Assembly: GCA_001683735.1 (NCBI GenBank)
Contig: LUGG01000002.1
Location: 1,860,001-1,924,000 of the forward strand
Direction: 5' to 3'
Length of the DNA: 64,000 bases
Origin: Grifola frondosa
Taxonomy: Eukaryota; Basidiomycota; Agaricomycetes; Polyporales; Grifolaceae
In this document: positions 23,609 through 34,353 of the stretch, in pieces
How positions within the stretch are numbered: the first letter of the stretch is position 1
Layout of the letters: each line of letters begins with the position of its first letter
Notes under the pieces: model-generated
Seen by the model: only the letters and a program-made list of their open reading frames with translations
Databases searched by the model: none
Told to the model about the DNA's origin: nothing
Translations under genes and position numbers: made by a program

Positions 23609-25954
23609 ATGAGTGATAGAAAGCGTGCATTTGAGGGTAACAGTGACTCAAATGTAGCTAAGAAGCTAAAAAGTGTGTGTGTGCTGTCCGTGTCTAGGTT
23701 GCCTTCAGAGCTGACGACTGCCATTCTGCAGCGATGTCGTGAGTTACATTCCCTTCCTTTTCTCAAGGTGAATTTGCTTCTTACAATACATTGTGTATGT
23801 TTCTATAACCATTCTGTGCCGTTCAGACGCCTTCAAATGGAATTGCCTCTGGTTCAGCGGTATGTCTCCTTCGTTTCGCCATGAATTCAGCGTTCCGTTA
23901 ATTGCTATATATACGGACAGACGTCAACGGAAGCACTCATTGCTCTGAAGCGAGCAGAGGTTGCTGCCAAGATAGCAGCAATGAAGAAGAGTGCATCTAC
24001 TGCTACTTCTGCGCAACCCAGTGTCGCCCCAAGTCCAACACATACTCCGGGCGTGGTTTCATCGCCGGCTTCTGCATCATCTTCTCCATCTGTAATGGAT
24101 GATGTGGCGCGACGAGTTGTTGAGGCCAAACGGCGTGTTGCGGAGGCGCAGAGTAAATTGGCTGTGAAAGACAATCCTTACATGGTTCGATCTCTTCCTC
24201 TTATTTGACCAACTGCAACCATTAATGGGTGTCTTGCAGTTTCAACCTCAAATTGGCAAGAAGAACAGGCCTGTTGAACCCGCTCAACAAGGAGCGGGTC
24301 TCAAGATGGCCGCGCATCCTATCCTTCTGGATAATACCCCGACTGCGCCGCAATCCAAGAAGGATAGGTATAAACCCATGCAACCGAAGTTCGCGTCCAT
24401 CAGAGTACGTGTCTTTTATATTTTTTAGTATGATGTATATTGAACTTATTCGTCAGGCAAATGTTCGTAATGCGCCTACGCCGCCACCTGCCCCCACCCC
24501 CGTTATTCCTATAGAGTCGAAGGCCAACCCATACGCATCAGCAGCCTCTGCGGCACCTGATACCGGTTTCGAAGGCGTCCCGAAGGAACGTGTCGGCAGA
24601 ACGTTTAGATTCAATCCCAAAGGCAAGTATGTCCAGATTGGCAACCAGGTCAGACAGGAGGCGCAGCTCGAAGAGTTGAAGCAGCGCATCGCCCAAAGCG
24701 CTCGCAAAGCTGGTTTTGGACAGTGAGTTCGAGACACTGGAGAAGAACATCAGGGTGCGTCCCTTCATGTGCTGGTGGCGTACACTGTAGTCATGATTAT
24801 CTATAGCGTGAACCTCCCCCTGCCGCAGAATGGTGGGATGCGGCTCTATTGCCGAACAAGACGTACGACGATCTGGTGCTCGGGCTGTCTCGACTGAACA
24901 TTCGTACACCCCAGTCTCCTATCAACCTGTACGTCCAACACCCCATCCCAATTCCGGCGCCGGGAGATAAGAACGAGGCCACAATGAAACCCCTCAAGCT
25001 GACCAAGAAGGCAAGTCCAATTGTCCGCAAGAGGACTTCGCCTGCTGATGTAGTTTACAACAGGAACAAAAGAAGATGAGGAAGCAGCGCCGTCAGGCGG
25101 AACTGCAAGACAAGCGGGACCGTATCCGTATGGGATTGATTCCTCCCGATGCCCCCAAAGGTCTGTTTTCTTTCGGCTGTAAAGTGACTTTTCTGACTTT
25201 CGTGTATCAGTGCGCTTGGCGAATCTCATGAAAGTGCTGACTTCGGACGCGGTGCAAGACCCCACTCGCGTTGAAGCCAGAGTCCGGAGGGAAGTTGCCA
25301 TGCGAAAGCACATGCACGAGAAGATGAATGCGGAGCGGAAACTGACCGATGAGCAGCGACGGGAGAAATCGGAGACCAAGAAGGTTGAGGAAGAAAAGAA
25401 GGGCATCTACGGTGCTGTCTTCAAGTACGTTATTCTACATTGTGGACGTCTAGGTGGCACTGATCGAATGTCTTGCTTGCAGGGTGAAGACGCTATCTGA
25501 CCCAGCACATCGCTACAAGGTCCGCAAGAACGCTGAACAGATGAATCTAACTGGCGTTTGCATCTTTAATCCCACGTTCAGCATGGTTTACATCGAGGGC
25601 GCTTCGAAATTCATTCGCCAGTACAAGCGGTTGATGCTGCATCGTATCGCTTGGACAGAGGCCGCTCGCGAGCGTGGCGAAGAGGATGTCGAGATCCAGG
25701 AGGAGGATGAGGAGGGTGGCAAGGGAAAAGGCAAGGCCGCCGCTCCCATCAATGGCGATGAAGTCCCCGTATCATTGGAGAATAACCAATGTTGGTTAAT
25801 CTGGGAAGGTCAACTGAGGGATCGGGCGTTTAGCAACTTCAAGCCCAAAAGCTGCCCCACGGACGCATCTGCTAAGGAGGTGCTTGGCAGTAAGTTATCG
25901 GGATATTGGGACCAGGCGAAGAATTGGAAGCCGGAAGAAGAAGAGTTGTTCTAA
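23609..25954 (+). CDS. PRP3: U4/U6 small nuclear ribonucleoprotein Prp3, with apparent one-base insertion
   Basis: Spliceosomal protein of the U4/U6 di-snRNP. The start MSDRKRAFEGNSD is at 23609. Small 5' exons lead to TSTEALIALKRAEVAAKIA, then a Pro/Ser linker. The PRP3 core includes RTFRFNPKGKYVQIGNQV, AEWWDAALLPNKTYDD, INLYVQHPIPIPAP and MGLIPPDAPK. The C-terminal DUF1115-type domain (YIEGASKFIRQYKRLMLHRI) ends KPEEEELF. Introns are about 45-60 bp. The frame after KAGF is interrupted: removing one T from the run 24714-24717 restores LDSEFETLEKNI before REPPPA. The protein is essential in yeast and conserved, so a sequence error is the simplest reading. The exact splicing of the first 300 bp is less certain. 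Confidence 0.9.
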
Positions 25955-26263
25955 TGCCGTCTGCCAGGCCCAGGACTGTTGGCAAGGCTGATGCATATGT
26001 ATTGGTCCGACTCTGGGGATGTAAATATTAGATCTGCAGTGTATGTACACCGACTTTTGGGATCGCATGCCAAACAACGTCATTTGAGTTTCGAGTCTTT
26101 CTCCAGCACAGGCTCCAAACATTGGTTGGTGTATAGAATATGTTGTCGCAATCCTGTTATTGCTAGTAGAGTGTAAGACCATCAACCATCATCTGGTATT
26201 GCACGAAACTAACCATGGACCAACCGCAACATCTGCGAAATGTTGGCGAGGAAATGCAGCCTA
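25955..26263. other. Convergent 3' intergenic region
   Basis: About 310 bp between the stop of PRP3 and the stop of the next - strand gene. No coding signal is seen. Confidence 0.5.
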
Positions 26264-26915
26264 TCATGACTGTCCCGAACTCGCTACACTTGCGCCTTCC
26301 GCCTTCGCGGCCTGCAACACCTTCATCCATGCTACGTCTCTCGTCACTGATTTTGCTCGCGCCCGTTGGCGGCGTTTGTTTAGATGCGAGAAGTCCTCCC
26401 CTACACCCACTTCCGCACCAAATGGAACCGTCTTCACTTCTTCCACCTTTCGTTGCACTTGCACTGGCTTATCAGGATTGAGCTGCCACTCCCAAACGTC
26501 GATAGATGTCTGAATCTTCGAAGCTTTTCGCGCGGCTTTCGTCATAGACGCAAGCCGCTGCTGCTGTTCCTCTTCGGTGAGAGTCTTCTTCGAATGAACC
26601 TTCGTTATATCGCGTGTCCCCCGTGCAAGTGCAGGGAGTACAATCCTCTTCAGAAAGCTGATCAGAAAGTAAGTGAATAGGGGAGAGTGCGAGCTATATT
26701 CTGGCTCACGTGAGCGACGGGATATGATGTGAAGGATACGGAGGATTGGAACCAGGTCGAGTGGGAGCAGTCCACTCTCGGTTAGGCGGTAGCTCTATTT
26801 CTCTTTTCGCAACAGCTTTCCAGAGCTGCTGGGTCGTTAATTTCTCTTTGGCAAGAATTGAGAGGACAAGTTCGCGAGCCTGGCGACTGATTTTGCCAGC
26901 AGCTTCCGGAATCAT
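26264..26915 (-). CDS. Unknown small basic protein, 196 aa, possibly mitochondrial
   Basis: Two exons, 26915-26719 and 26657-26264, joined by a GT-AG intron (26718-26658), give exactly 197 codons. The N-terminus is MIPEAAGKISRQARELVLSIL. The second exon opens FLKRIVLPALARGTRDITKVH. A charged helix follows (TEEEQQQRLASMTKAARKAS), then WEWQLNPDKPVQV. The composition and size resemble small mitochondrial ribosome-associated proteins of fungi, but this is only an impression. I do not recognise the family. It is divergent from DCP1 with 126 bp between starts. Confidence 0.6.
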
Positions 26916-27041
26916 GGTGGATTTGAGACAACGAGTTCTGAGCAGGCACTATGGCAATAACATAATAGAATATTATGATAACGTCAAAATCTCTGACAAC
27001 TCCCAATTTGGACAGCACGCATCTCCTCTTCCTCCTCTAAT
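26916..27041. promoter_or_regulatory. Short bidirectional promoter, unknown gene / DCP1
   Basis: 126 bp between divergent start codons, with an AT-rich core. No named element is seen. Confidence 0.5.
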
Positions 27042-29351
27042 ATGCCTCCTCGACGACATCCCTCATCTTCCAGCGTTTCTGTTGGCAATGTCCTCACACA
27101 AAGCCCTAAACGTACTAGCTCACCAGCGACGCAAGCGAATCGTCTGCTGGGTATGTCTCCAGCCGTCTACCAGAACAACATGAAGGTCCTCCTGCGCCGA
27201 GAGCCTTCGATAATTTCCATACTCGACCAGTTCAGCCATGTCTGCTTGTATCATCACAACGGAAGTAAATGGGAAAAGCAGGGCTACGAAGGTAGCATGT
27301 TTCTCTTTGAAAAGTGCGTCTTATCATAACATGCATATACGCGACGGTATTCAAATTGAACAGGTCCACCTATCCGGCGTATGGCTTTTTTATCTTGAAT
27401 CGTATGGGTACAGATGACTACATTCTACCGATTTACCCGGAAGACGACATGGAAATTGTTGGGGACTACGTCATGTTCCGCTTTTACCCCGACTTTACCA
27501 AGAAACGCATAGAGATGCGGCTGCCGTATCCTATCCCAGAGGCTCGCCGCGAAGAGTTTGACCGAGAGCTAATACGAGTGATAGATGATGCCGATTCTTC
27601 GGATGCAGCGAAGGAAAAGAAGGGCAAGTCGGTGACGCTCGGGTTGTGGATGTTTGCGACGGATGCACGCGAGCCACTGAAGGACGTTATGATACGGTAT
27701 GTGAGCCATCATTGGCACTGTGATCGTTGCTGAATGATAGATAGACTGCATTCGTACATCAAGCAAGGTCTTCCCTATCCCGAAGAATTCAGATATGGTC
27801 CTGGTCATCCACCACCTCCCAATCCTCATTTACGTACCGCTAGTCGTTCGTCGATAACTCAGGGTCAGAAACTGATCCATTGCCACTCCTCGCACCACCT
27901 CTGACCATGACATCACCGCAGACTCAGACTCAAAGCCAATTCCAACGAATGGCAACAACGATGGCCCCAACGAGCTAGACAAGCTATTTGCGAAACTGAT
28001 TACGCCTTCGTCATCATCATCTGCAGCGCCCACGGTTACTGGGTCAACGTCTGGAATGTCAGTGGAGGCATTGTTCAATGCACTCAATGGTTCTGAGTCC
28101 GTACAGGGAGAGGGCCCTCCTCCGTCTGCGACGTCTAATCGCGGTCTCGCTTTGCTTGGCTCGATTTTCGCCTCGGCATCCCCAGCGACGGCATCCCCAA
28201 CTGCAAATGGTGCTGTTCATTCAAGGTTGCCCACTGGCTCACTACCACCCCGACCCGAGGATATCACGATTGTATCACCGAAACCTACGTCGAACGCGCT
28301 GCCGCAAATTTTGAATCAGGACGTGATCTCCACGTTGCTCGGTCTTGGCCCAGACTCGCGTGCATCCTCCGCCGCACCGAGCTCTGCAGGGTCACGCAAC
28401 CGTTATGAGGGTGACAACGAATTCAGCGAGGGCGATCTCGTGTCGGAGGGTGAGTATTCCGTGTCAAGCACAGTGCTTGATGCGGATGCGGATGCCTCCG
28501 CAGGATCGTCCTCAGGAATACCCCTACTTGCTGTTCATCAATCACCGGACTTGAATCGAGGAAATCGCCAGGCTGCTCGACGGGTGGAGGGCGATGTGAC
28601 ACCGCGAGCAGGTGCAGGAGGGATCGTTCTCCCACCCACATCTCCACCGCATTCGCAACATCTGACACCCGCATCCATCATGTCTCCTGCTCCGCGATCC
28701 AATGGCCGCGATTCTGCACCCGTGCGCGGACGACCGCTCGTGCCATTTGAGACAAACTCAGATCTGTGGCCATATCCCCGCGCACCGATCGACGAGCGTC
28801 CCCTCGACGCAGACTCGTTGGACGATGCAGATGTGGTGGAGCTCGACTTTTCAGATACGCGTGCGCTCAGCGACCCGGCAATGTTCTCAAACCGACTGAA
28901 GGAGAAGCGGTCCCGGGCGGGGAAACATAAAAGCCGCAAAGAACGTGAACGGGATCGGGAGCTGGAGAAAGAAGAGATTGAACGCGGATGGGATGTACCG
29001 GCGCGCGTGCCGGCTCAGCAACAGGTATATCAGCCTGGTCCGTCCTCTGCGCCTGCAGCGGCCCCATCGCGACAGGCAACTGTCAACGGAACGAAAACAA
29101 CTCCGGCTGTGAACGGTGATGGGCATCTGAATGGCGTTGCTGCGAAGGAAGCGGTTATTGCCTCTGTCTCTGCTCGCCCGGAGCCCCCGCATAAGGGCAT
29201 CGCTCGGAACGATTTCGTTCGCGAGCTCCTGACCCTTATCCATGTGGGTCTCTTTACTTTTGATGTTTCACCCAACATTGATCATTATTTACAGACCGAT
29301 AAACAGTTTGTCGACGGTCTGTGGCAAGAATACCTGGCCCGTGCTACGTAG
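27042..29351 (+). CDS. DCP1: mRNA-decapping enzyme subunit 1, 700 aa
   Basis: Activator of Dcp2 in 5'-3' mRNA decay and P-bodies. Exons 27042-27313, 27364-27696, 27745-27863, 27922-29243 and 29295-29351 sum to 701 codons with GT-AG introns. The EVH1-type domain spans roughly residues 30-200 (LLRREPSIISILDQFSHVCLY, EGSMFLFEKS, YGFFILNRMG). The middle is long and disordered (Ser/Ala/Pro-rich). The C-terminal trimerisation segment NDFVRELLTLIHTDKQFVDG continues to LWQEYLARAT. The last intron splits this segment exactly at LIH/TDKQF, supporting the model. The length is on the long side because of the disordered linker. Confidence 0.9.
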
Positions 29352-29810
29352 CCGTAGCTTGAAACGTTGTGGACCGTCTAGCTCGCCTATGGACGCTCGA
29401 CTCGTTCACGATCCTTATTTCGCGCTCTTTGATATCCTGCACACCTATCTCGGCTATTCTCTGGATTTGTCAATGCAAGATCTTGTTGTGTCCATAGTCA
29501 TCCCTCACACTGTTCTCAGTATCTTTTGTGTAGTGATAGGCATCTAAATGTCATCGTTTGGATATGGTTCGCGTTGTATGATCTTTTTCGAGGTGTTGGA
29601 TCCAATTTCCTTGCGATCTGCGCACTTTCTCTCAGATAAGTATCGATAGCCTGTTCGAACTTCAATTTTGGATAGTCTACCAAGTTGACTGTTCGCCACG
29701 TAGCCGGGATTACAAGATATCGCTATGCACAGAACAATCATGGCGGTTACAAAACAGCTTCGACAGTGCATATTATCATTATATATACACGCCGGCAATA
29801 CCATCATCAA
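29352..29810. other. Convergent 3' intergenic region
   Basis: About 460 bp between the DCP1 stop and the stop of the DUF6533 gene. No gene is supported. Confidence 0.5.
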
Positions 29811-31264
29811 CTAATACACTCGGGCTCCCCCACAGTGACGCCGCTGGCCATATTTTGCAGCTCAATGACCGCAGCACCCGTGTTTCCGAGCTCAAACCTG
29901 GATGGAGGTGGAGAGAAATGCAGAAGTTCGTCGTCCGCCCAGAATGAAGTACCAATAGACATGCCATGGGGTTCCAAAGCGAGTTTGCGGAGATTCAGAA
30001 GGACGTGAGAGCCCTGAAAATGAGAGGGTCAGTGTGACGTGAGCATGAATTTGGCAGGATCTGAACATACGGCGAATGACATGATTGCAAGTTCCCAACT
30101 GCAAACAAGATGACAAAAATCAATGAGTATGCGAGGACTGTACATTTTTGGGAAGATCTCACAAAAAGCACACTCCTGCTAGAGTGTTCTTGACTAATTG
30201 GTACATCATCGTGTTAAGCAGCATTATCGCTGGTCTCGCTCAGCATAGTCTGTACTACTTCATGGATTTCGAAGAACCTCACCGAAGATGATTGCATAAG
30301 CCCAGGTTCCGTCTCTAACCAGAACAAAAACAATCGAGTGTCTCCCGAGAACACATGTGACGCTGCGGAAGAGTTTGACCAGGGTCAACGCAAAGAGAAT
30401 GGTTTCGAAAGCCAGCGAACAAGTCCTGCAACAACAACTTCAGTTATCATGTTCAGAAGATAACAAAGGGAACACACCAGTAGGATGAGAAAATTGTAGG
30501 TGTGGATACAATTATGCAATGAGAGTTGAAGGATATCTTAGGGATACAGATTGCTAGCACGGTTATCATCGCCACCACTTCCGCAACAAATAAAACTGAT
30601 ACAATCCCTAGTACGACCTTGTTTCGATGGTACATTGCATAAACTGTAAGAGCGTGATGTGAACAGCAAACCTACGTTTTCTGAGCAATTTACGCACTGC
30701 GTGCGATGAGAACGATCTCAACAGCCAATGTGAGCGCTTCCATCAGAGTGAGCTGGTAGATGATCCAGTCCCGACATTGCGCTGAGGACCAGGTGTGTCC
30801 GTTCTTGGAAGCTCCGACAAGAGTCAAGATTGTTCTCCACGGTGAAGTTAGAATCAAGATATGTTCACTGAACGACGAGCGTCTCACCCCTGTACAAGAT
30901 ACGGGAGGTGTCGTATAAAGACGTAAGCCCATTTGATCCATCCGCCTGGACCTCTTGAGGGAGGATTAGACCAAATCTCTTTGAGAAAGATCACAGTACT
31001 GACTGCCAGATGTATTCCACCTCAAATGGAAGCAGGCGTAAGTATTCTGGTAATATAAAATCACACGCATCATGATGTATACCTCGTCGGAAAGATGTAT
31101 CGCGGTGTCGTAGATCAGGAAAGCCGTTGCAGCACACGCAACCTCGAATGTGACTATACAACAGTGGAGTCATAGACGACACTTTGATGCGAAGCGAAAT
31201 ACCAACCATCTGCATAAGGATCCGGTCGCGCAGCCACAGCGACTACCTCCTCCGTGAAGTCCAT
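29811..31264 (-). CDS. DUF6533-type multi-pass membrane protein
   Basis: Starts MDFTEEVVAVAARPDPYAD at 31264. After a GT-AG intron it reads VTFEVACAATAFLIYDTAIH, then LSDE, VEYIWQ, WSNPPSRGPGGWIKWAYVF and IRHLPYLVQ, then (acceptor near 30783) AQCRDWIIYQLTLMEALTLA. Further hydrophobic segments include NKVVLGIVSVLFVAEVVAMI and CSLAFETILFALTLVKLF. The pattern HLSDE followed by W, then aromatic membrane segments, is that of the DUF6533 family, large in Agaricomycetes and of unknown function. The C-terminus (WADDELLHFSPPP, ending GEPECIS) is cytoplasmic in character. About nine exons, several under 80 nt. The order is firm but some boundaries are approximate. Confidence 0.72.
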
Positions 31265-32118
31265 AGAGACTGCGCCAGTTGGGGGTCGGGGATCACAGTG
31301 GGGTCATGGTACGAGCATATAGAAGATTTTATGAGTGCCCTGACACAAGAAACGCCTTGCTCTGTCCGCGCTCCGGTGTACAATGAGCTGCTTCTCTTAG
31401 GTAACGCCGGTCGGCGTTGAGCTGTCTGTGGCTGCACATCGGGCCAGACAGAAATCAATGGAAGAGCATCAGTACTCTGTTCCATGCTGAGATACTCTCT
31501 ACTGCACCTCATATCGCCAACATCAGGTTTAGATGGTGAAGATTAAGTACCGCGACGGTGGGGTGAGTAGCGAGTCAGTATTGATGCTCCAAAACATTCG
31601 GAGAAGTCGGGGACGTGTCCATGAGGCCACAGCGCTCATGCTCCTGGAATTCGAAGGAGAAGATGTGGATGTAATAACGAGGTCCCAAGCGTAAGCCCCC
31701 CGGACTCCGGATCGACCGGGCATAACATGAGGTTGAAGAACTTGAAAAGACATTTACATTGTGTTCACTGCTGGTTTTGTAAGTCCGAAGTTGTAGGCCG
31801 TAGACTACTCACTATGTACATGTCGCGGGTGAAAAGCGTGGTAGGAAGATTGTACGTGCAGTCGGCGAAGGAACTCATTTGCACGGCCACGGCCGGCGCC
31901 TGTCTCACAAACTTCCAAGTTCAGTCACTGGAGGACGATTACTATGGTTGCATCAACGTCGTGGTGCCGCGGGGCTCTGGGGTTCTTTGTTCAACAGCAC
32001 GTTGCTCTGTATAGTCCACACACTAATAGTCGGTACATCATCACCTGCCCTCAGCAACATGCACATCTCATCTAAGCAAGATCATCTCTACCACCGCTGC
32101 TGCTATCACTGCTCATGC
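31265..32118. other. Intergenic, about 850 bp, no gene supported
   Basis: Holds the promoter of the DUF6533 gene and the 3' flank of the aspartic protease. Short frames on the - strand (31529-31753 and 31243-31512) lack a convincing start, splice structure or family match. Confidence 0.4.
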
Positions 32119-33649
32119 TCAGGCCAGGGTGGCGAAACCGACAGCATTGTCAGTGACGGAAAAAGCAGTGTATACGTTCTTCATGAAGCTGCGACGAGAT
32201 CACAACATGCGATGAGCAACTTGCATTTGGTGAAGATGAACAAACACTTACGTGTCACCAAGAAGCCAGACATTATCACCCATGCCGAGGTCAAGCGGTA
32301 CGAGAGCACCAGCACACTTACCCTGGCTGATTTCTCCAAGATTGAAGCTACGGCATTCATTAGCCATCAGGCACTCGATATCTAGTGAATAATCACGTCG
32401 ACACTTACTTGCTCGCGCTGATTTCCCAGGTCTTGCCTCCCCAGTTGAAGGCAACAGTAGGGACCGAGCTACAAGAGAAAGTGTAGTATCCATTTTGCTC
32501 ATCGTAAGACGAACCCTCAATGTTGCTGTAGAACGATTCCACGGTTTTCGATGAGGAGCCCATCAACGTAGTTCCAGAATCGATGATAGTGTCAATGCTA
32601 GACGCCACTGTCTTGTCGTTCAGTATTGCGCTGCCACCACCGATCTGCCAGAATCCATCAGAGGAAGAGACGTCGTGATACTCGATATCTCCCGTGTAGA
32701 GCTTGGAGTCTGTACCACCGACATAGAGCTCCGAACCACTAGAGGCGAGCTTGAAGGCGAAGACCCCTTGCGGCGCAGTTCCTTGCTGTACTGCGGTGAA
32801 GAAGAATGGATTCTGGGAAGGGGCATGAGTTTGCTTCAGTATTAGGTAGAGGGGGGAGACATACGTGGCGTAGATTGGAAATAGCCGGGAATGCTAAGCC
32901 CAGCAGGCCATCTGCGGGGTCACTGGCGAACGACGACGATTCTTTGGTAACGCCAGAGAGATACTGTCCAGTAGCCTTGATTCCGGCAACAGTGACTGTA
33001 GCATTTGCATTAACACTCAATATGTGTAATCGTGTTTATGATAGATCAAGACGTACCAGTGTCTGTATACACAGACCCGGATGCTGTTGAGCCGTCCCCA
33101 TAGGAGATGCTGAAGGTGCCTGTCTGTTTTTTGCTGGTAGAGGACGAGGACGAGGAGTACTTGTGTCCCTTGCAACTCGAGCACGATGACGAGGGGACCC
33201 AGAGGTCGGACGAACCCGTATCGAAGTCGATCACAAAGCTCTGTGCGGGAGTACCGATGGAGATAGTACCGGTCCACTCGATGTCGTCTTCCTGGTCGGT
33301 GAGCGGGAGGCCCGCACGTTTATGGAAGGACGTTGTGTTCACATCAGGAAACATCTTCTTGAACTCGTCTTGGCCGACGTTGCGCTCCAAGTTGATCAGG
33401 TTCTGTTTATGTTTGCTAGAAATCATGCGTAGCATCGTCAGTGTCAATCCAAAAGGAGCCATCAGGACATGCGCACTTCTCCAGCTTGAGCCGCTCGTGA
33501 ATGCCCTTCTCGATGTTGAAGGTGCCATCGGCATTGGTCAACGACCCACGCTTTTCGAGCGGAATGCGAACACCGCCGTCCGTGGGGAGAGGAGTCGCAG
33601 AAGCGAGGAGAGCAAGAACGACGGTGAGTAAAGAGGCCTTGGAGAACAT
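32119..33649 (-). CDS. Secreted aspartic protease, polyporopepsin-like (A1), 410 aa
   Basis: Six exons: 33649-33477, 33415-33057, 32995-32865, 32812-32409, 32347-32252 and 32188-32119, exactly 411 codons with GT-AG introns. A signal peptide (MFSKASLLTVVLALLASATP) precedes a propeptide that ends near FHKRAGLPLTDQ. The catalytic motifs are FDTGSSDLWVP and IDSGTTLM. DGLLGLAFPAISN and GDNVWLLGDTFMKNVYTAFS are typical of pepsin-fold enzymes. A Ser/Lys-rich loop follows a CSSC pair. The closest family by memory is polyporopepsin of white-rot fungi. It acts extracellularly on proteins at acid pH. No break is seen. Confidence 0.92.
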
Positions 33650-34353
33650 CTTGAATGCTACAGCTGGGCGAGTTACAAACCCGAGGTACTGGGGGAGCTG
33701 GATGACCTGACGGTTCCACACAGGTTCTTATATTGCTGCAAATGTATTGCATCACGGCAAACACAAGCAATGCATGTCAGGGGGGGAAGAGAATCCCCGT
33801 CTAATGTTTCAGGGAATTGCGGAAGATCATACGTTGATCATCGGTATTGTTCAACTCGAAAGATAGCTTGATGAATTGTTCGGAACCTATGCCCGGCGCG
33901 GCAACAGAGCAGCCTGCGCTCTACTACGAGCACTATATTGACGTAGCAGGGGTTGAATGGAGCGCGACGAAAAGCTAATGGCCGAATACAGTTCTTTTAC
34001 GAGAACCAATCTTTGAACAGGTAGTTAGCACATGACGAATTGCTCAACGAAGCACCTACAAGACAGCGCTGATCCCAGTCACCATGAGGAACCTTCCATG
34101 CTGAGCTGACCGGACACCGGATCTGACTGAGTCGAGTTGACATGTCGAGGACTGAGCGCTGATCCTCAACGTCCTCGGAAGTTGCGTTCGATCAGTGGAT
34201 ACACAGAGACAGCGGACCAAAATACATTTTGATTACAATCTACAACATGATGTATGTCCAATGCGATGCAGTGATGCATATGTTGGTATCCAGTACAAAC
34301 CTATGAGATAGACACATGGTGATCCTAGTCGAGAGAGTGTCCACTTGAAGCAT
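33650..34353. promoter_or_regulatory. Upstream region of the aspartic protease
   Basis: About 700 bp between the protease start and the stop of the IKS1-type kinase. No coding signal or clear element is seen. Confidence 0.4.
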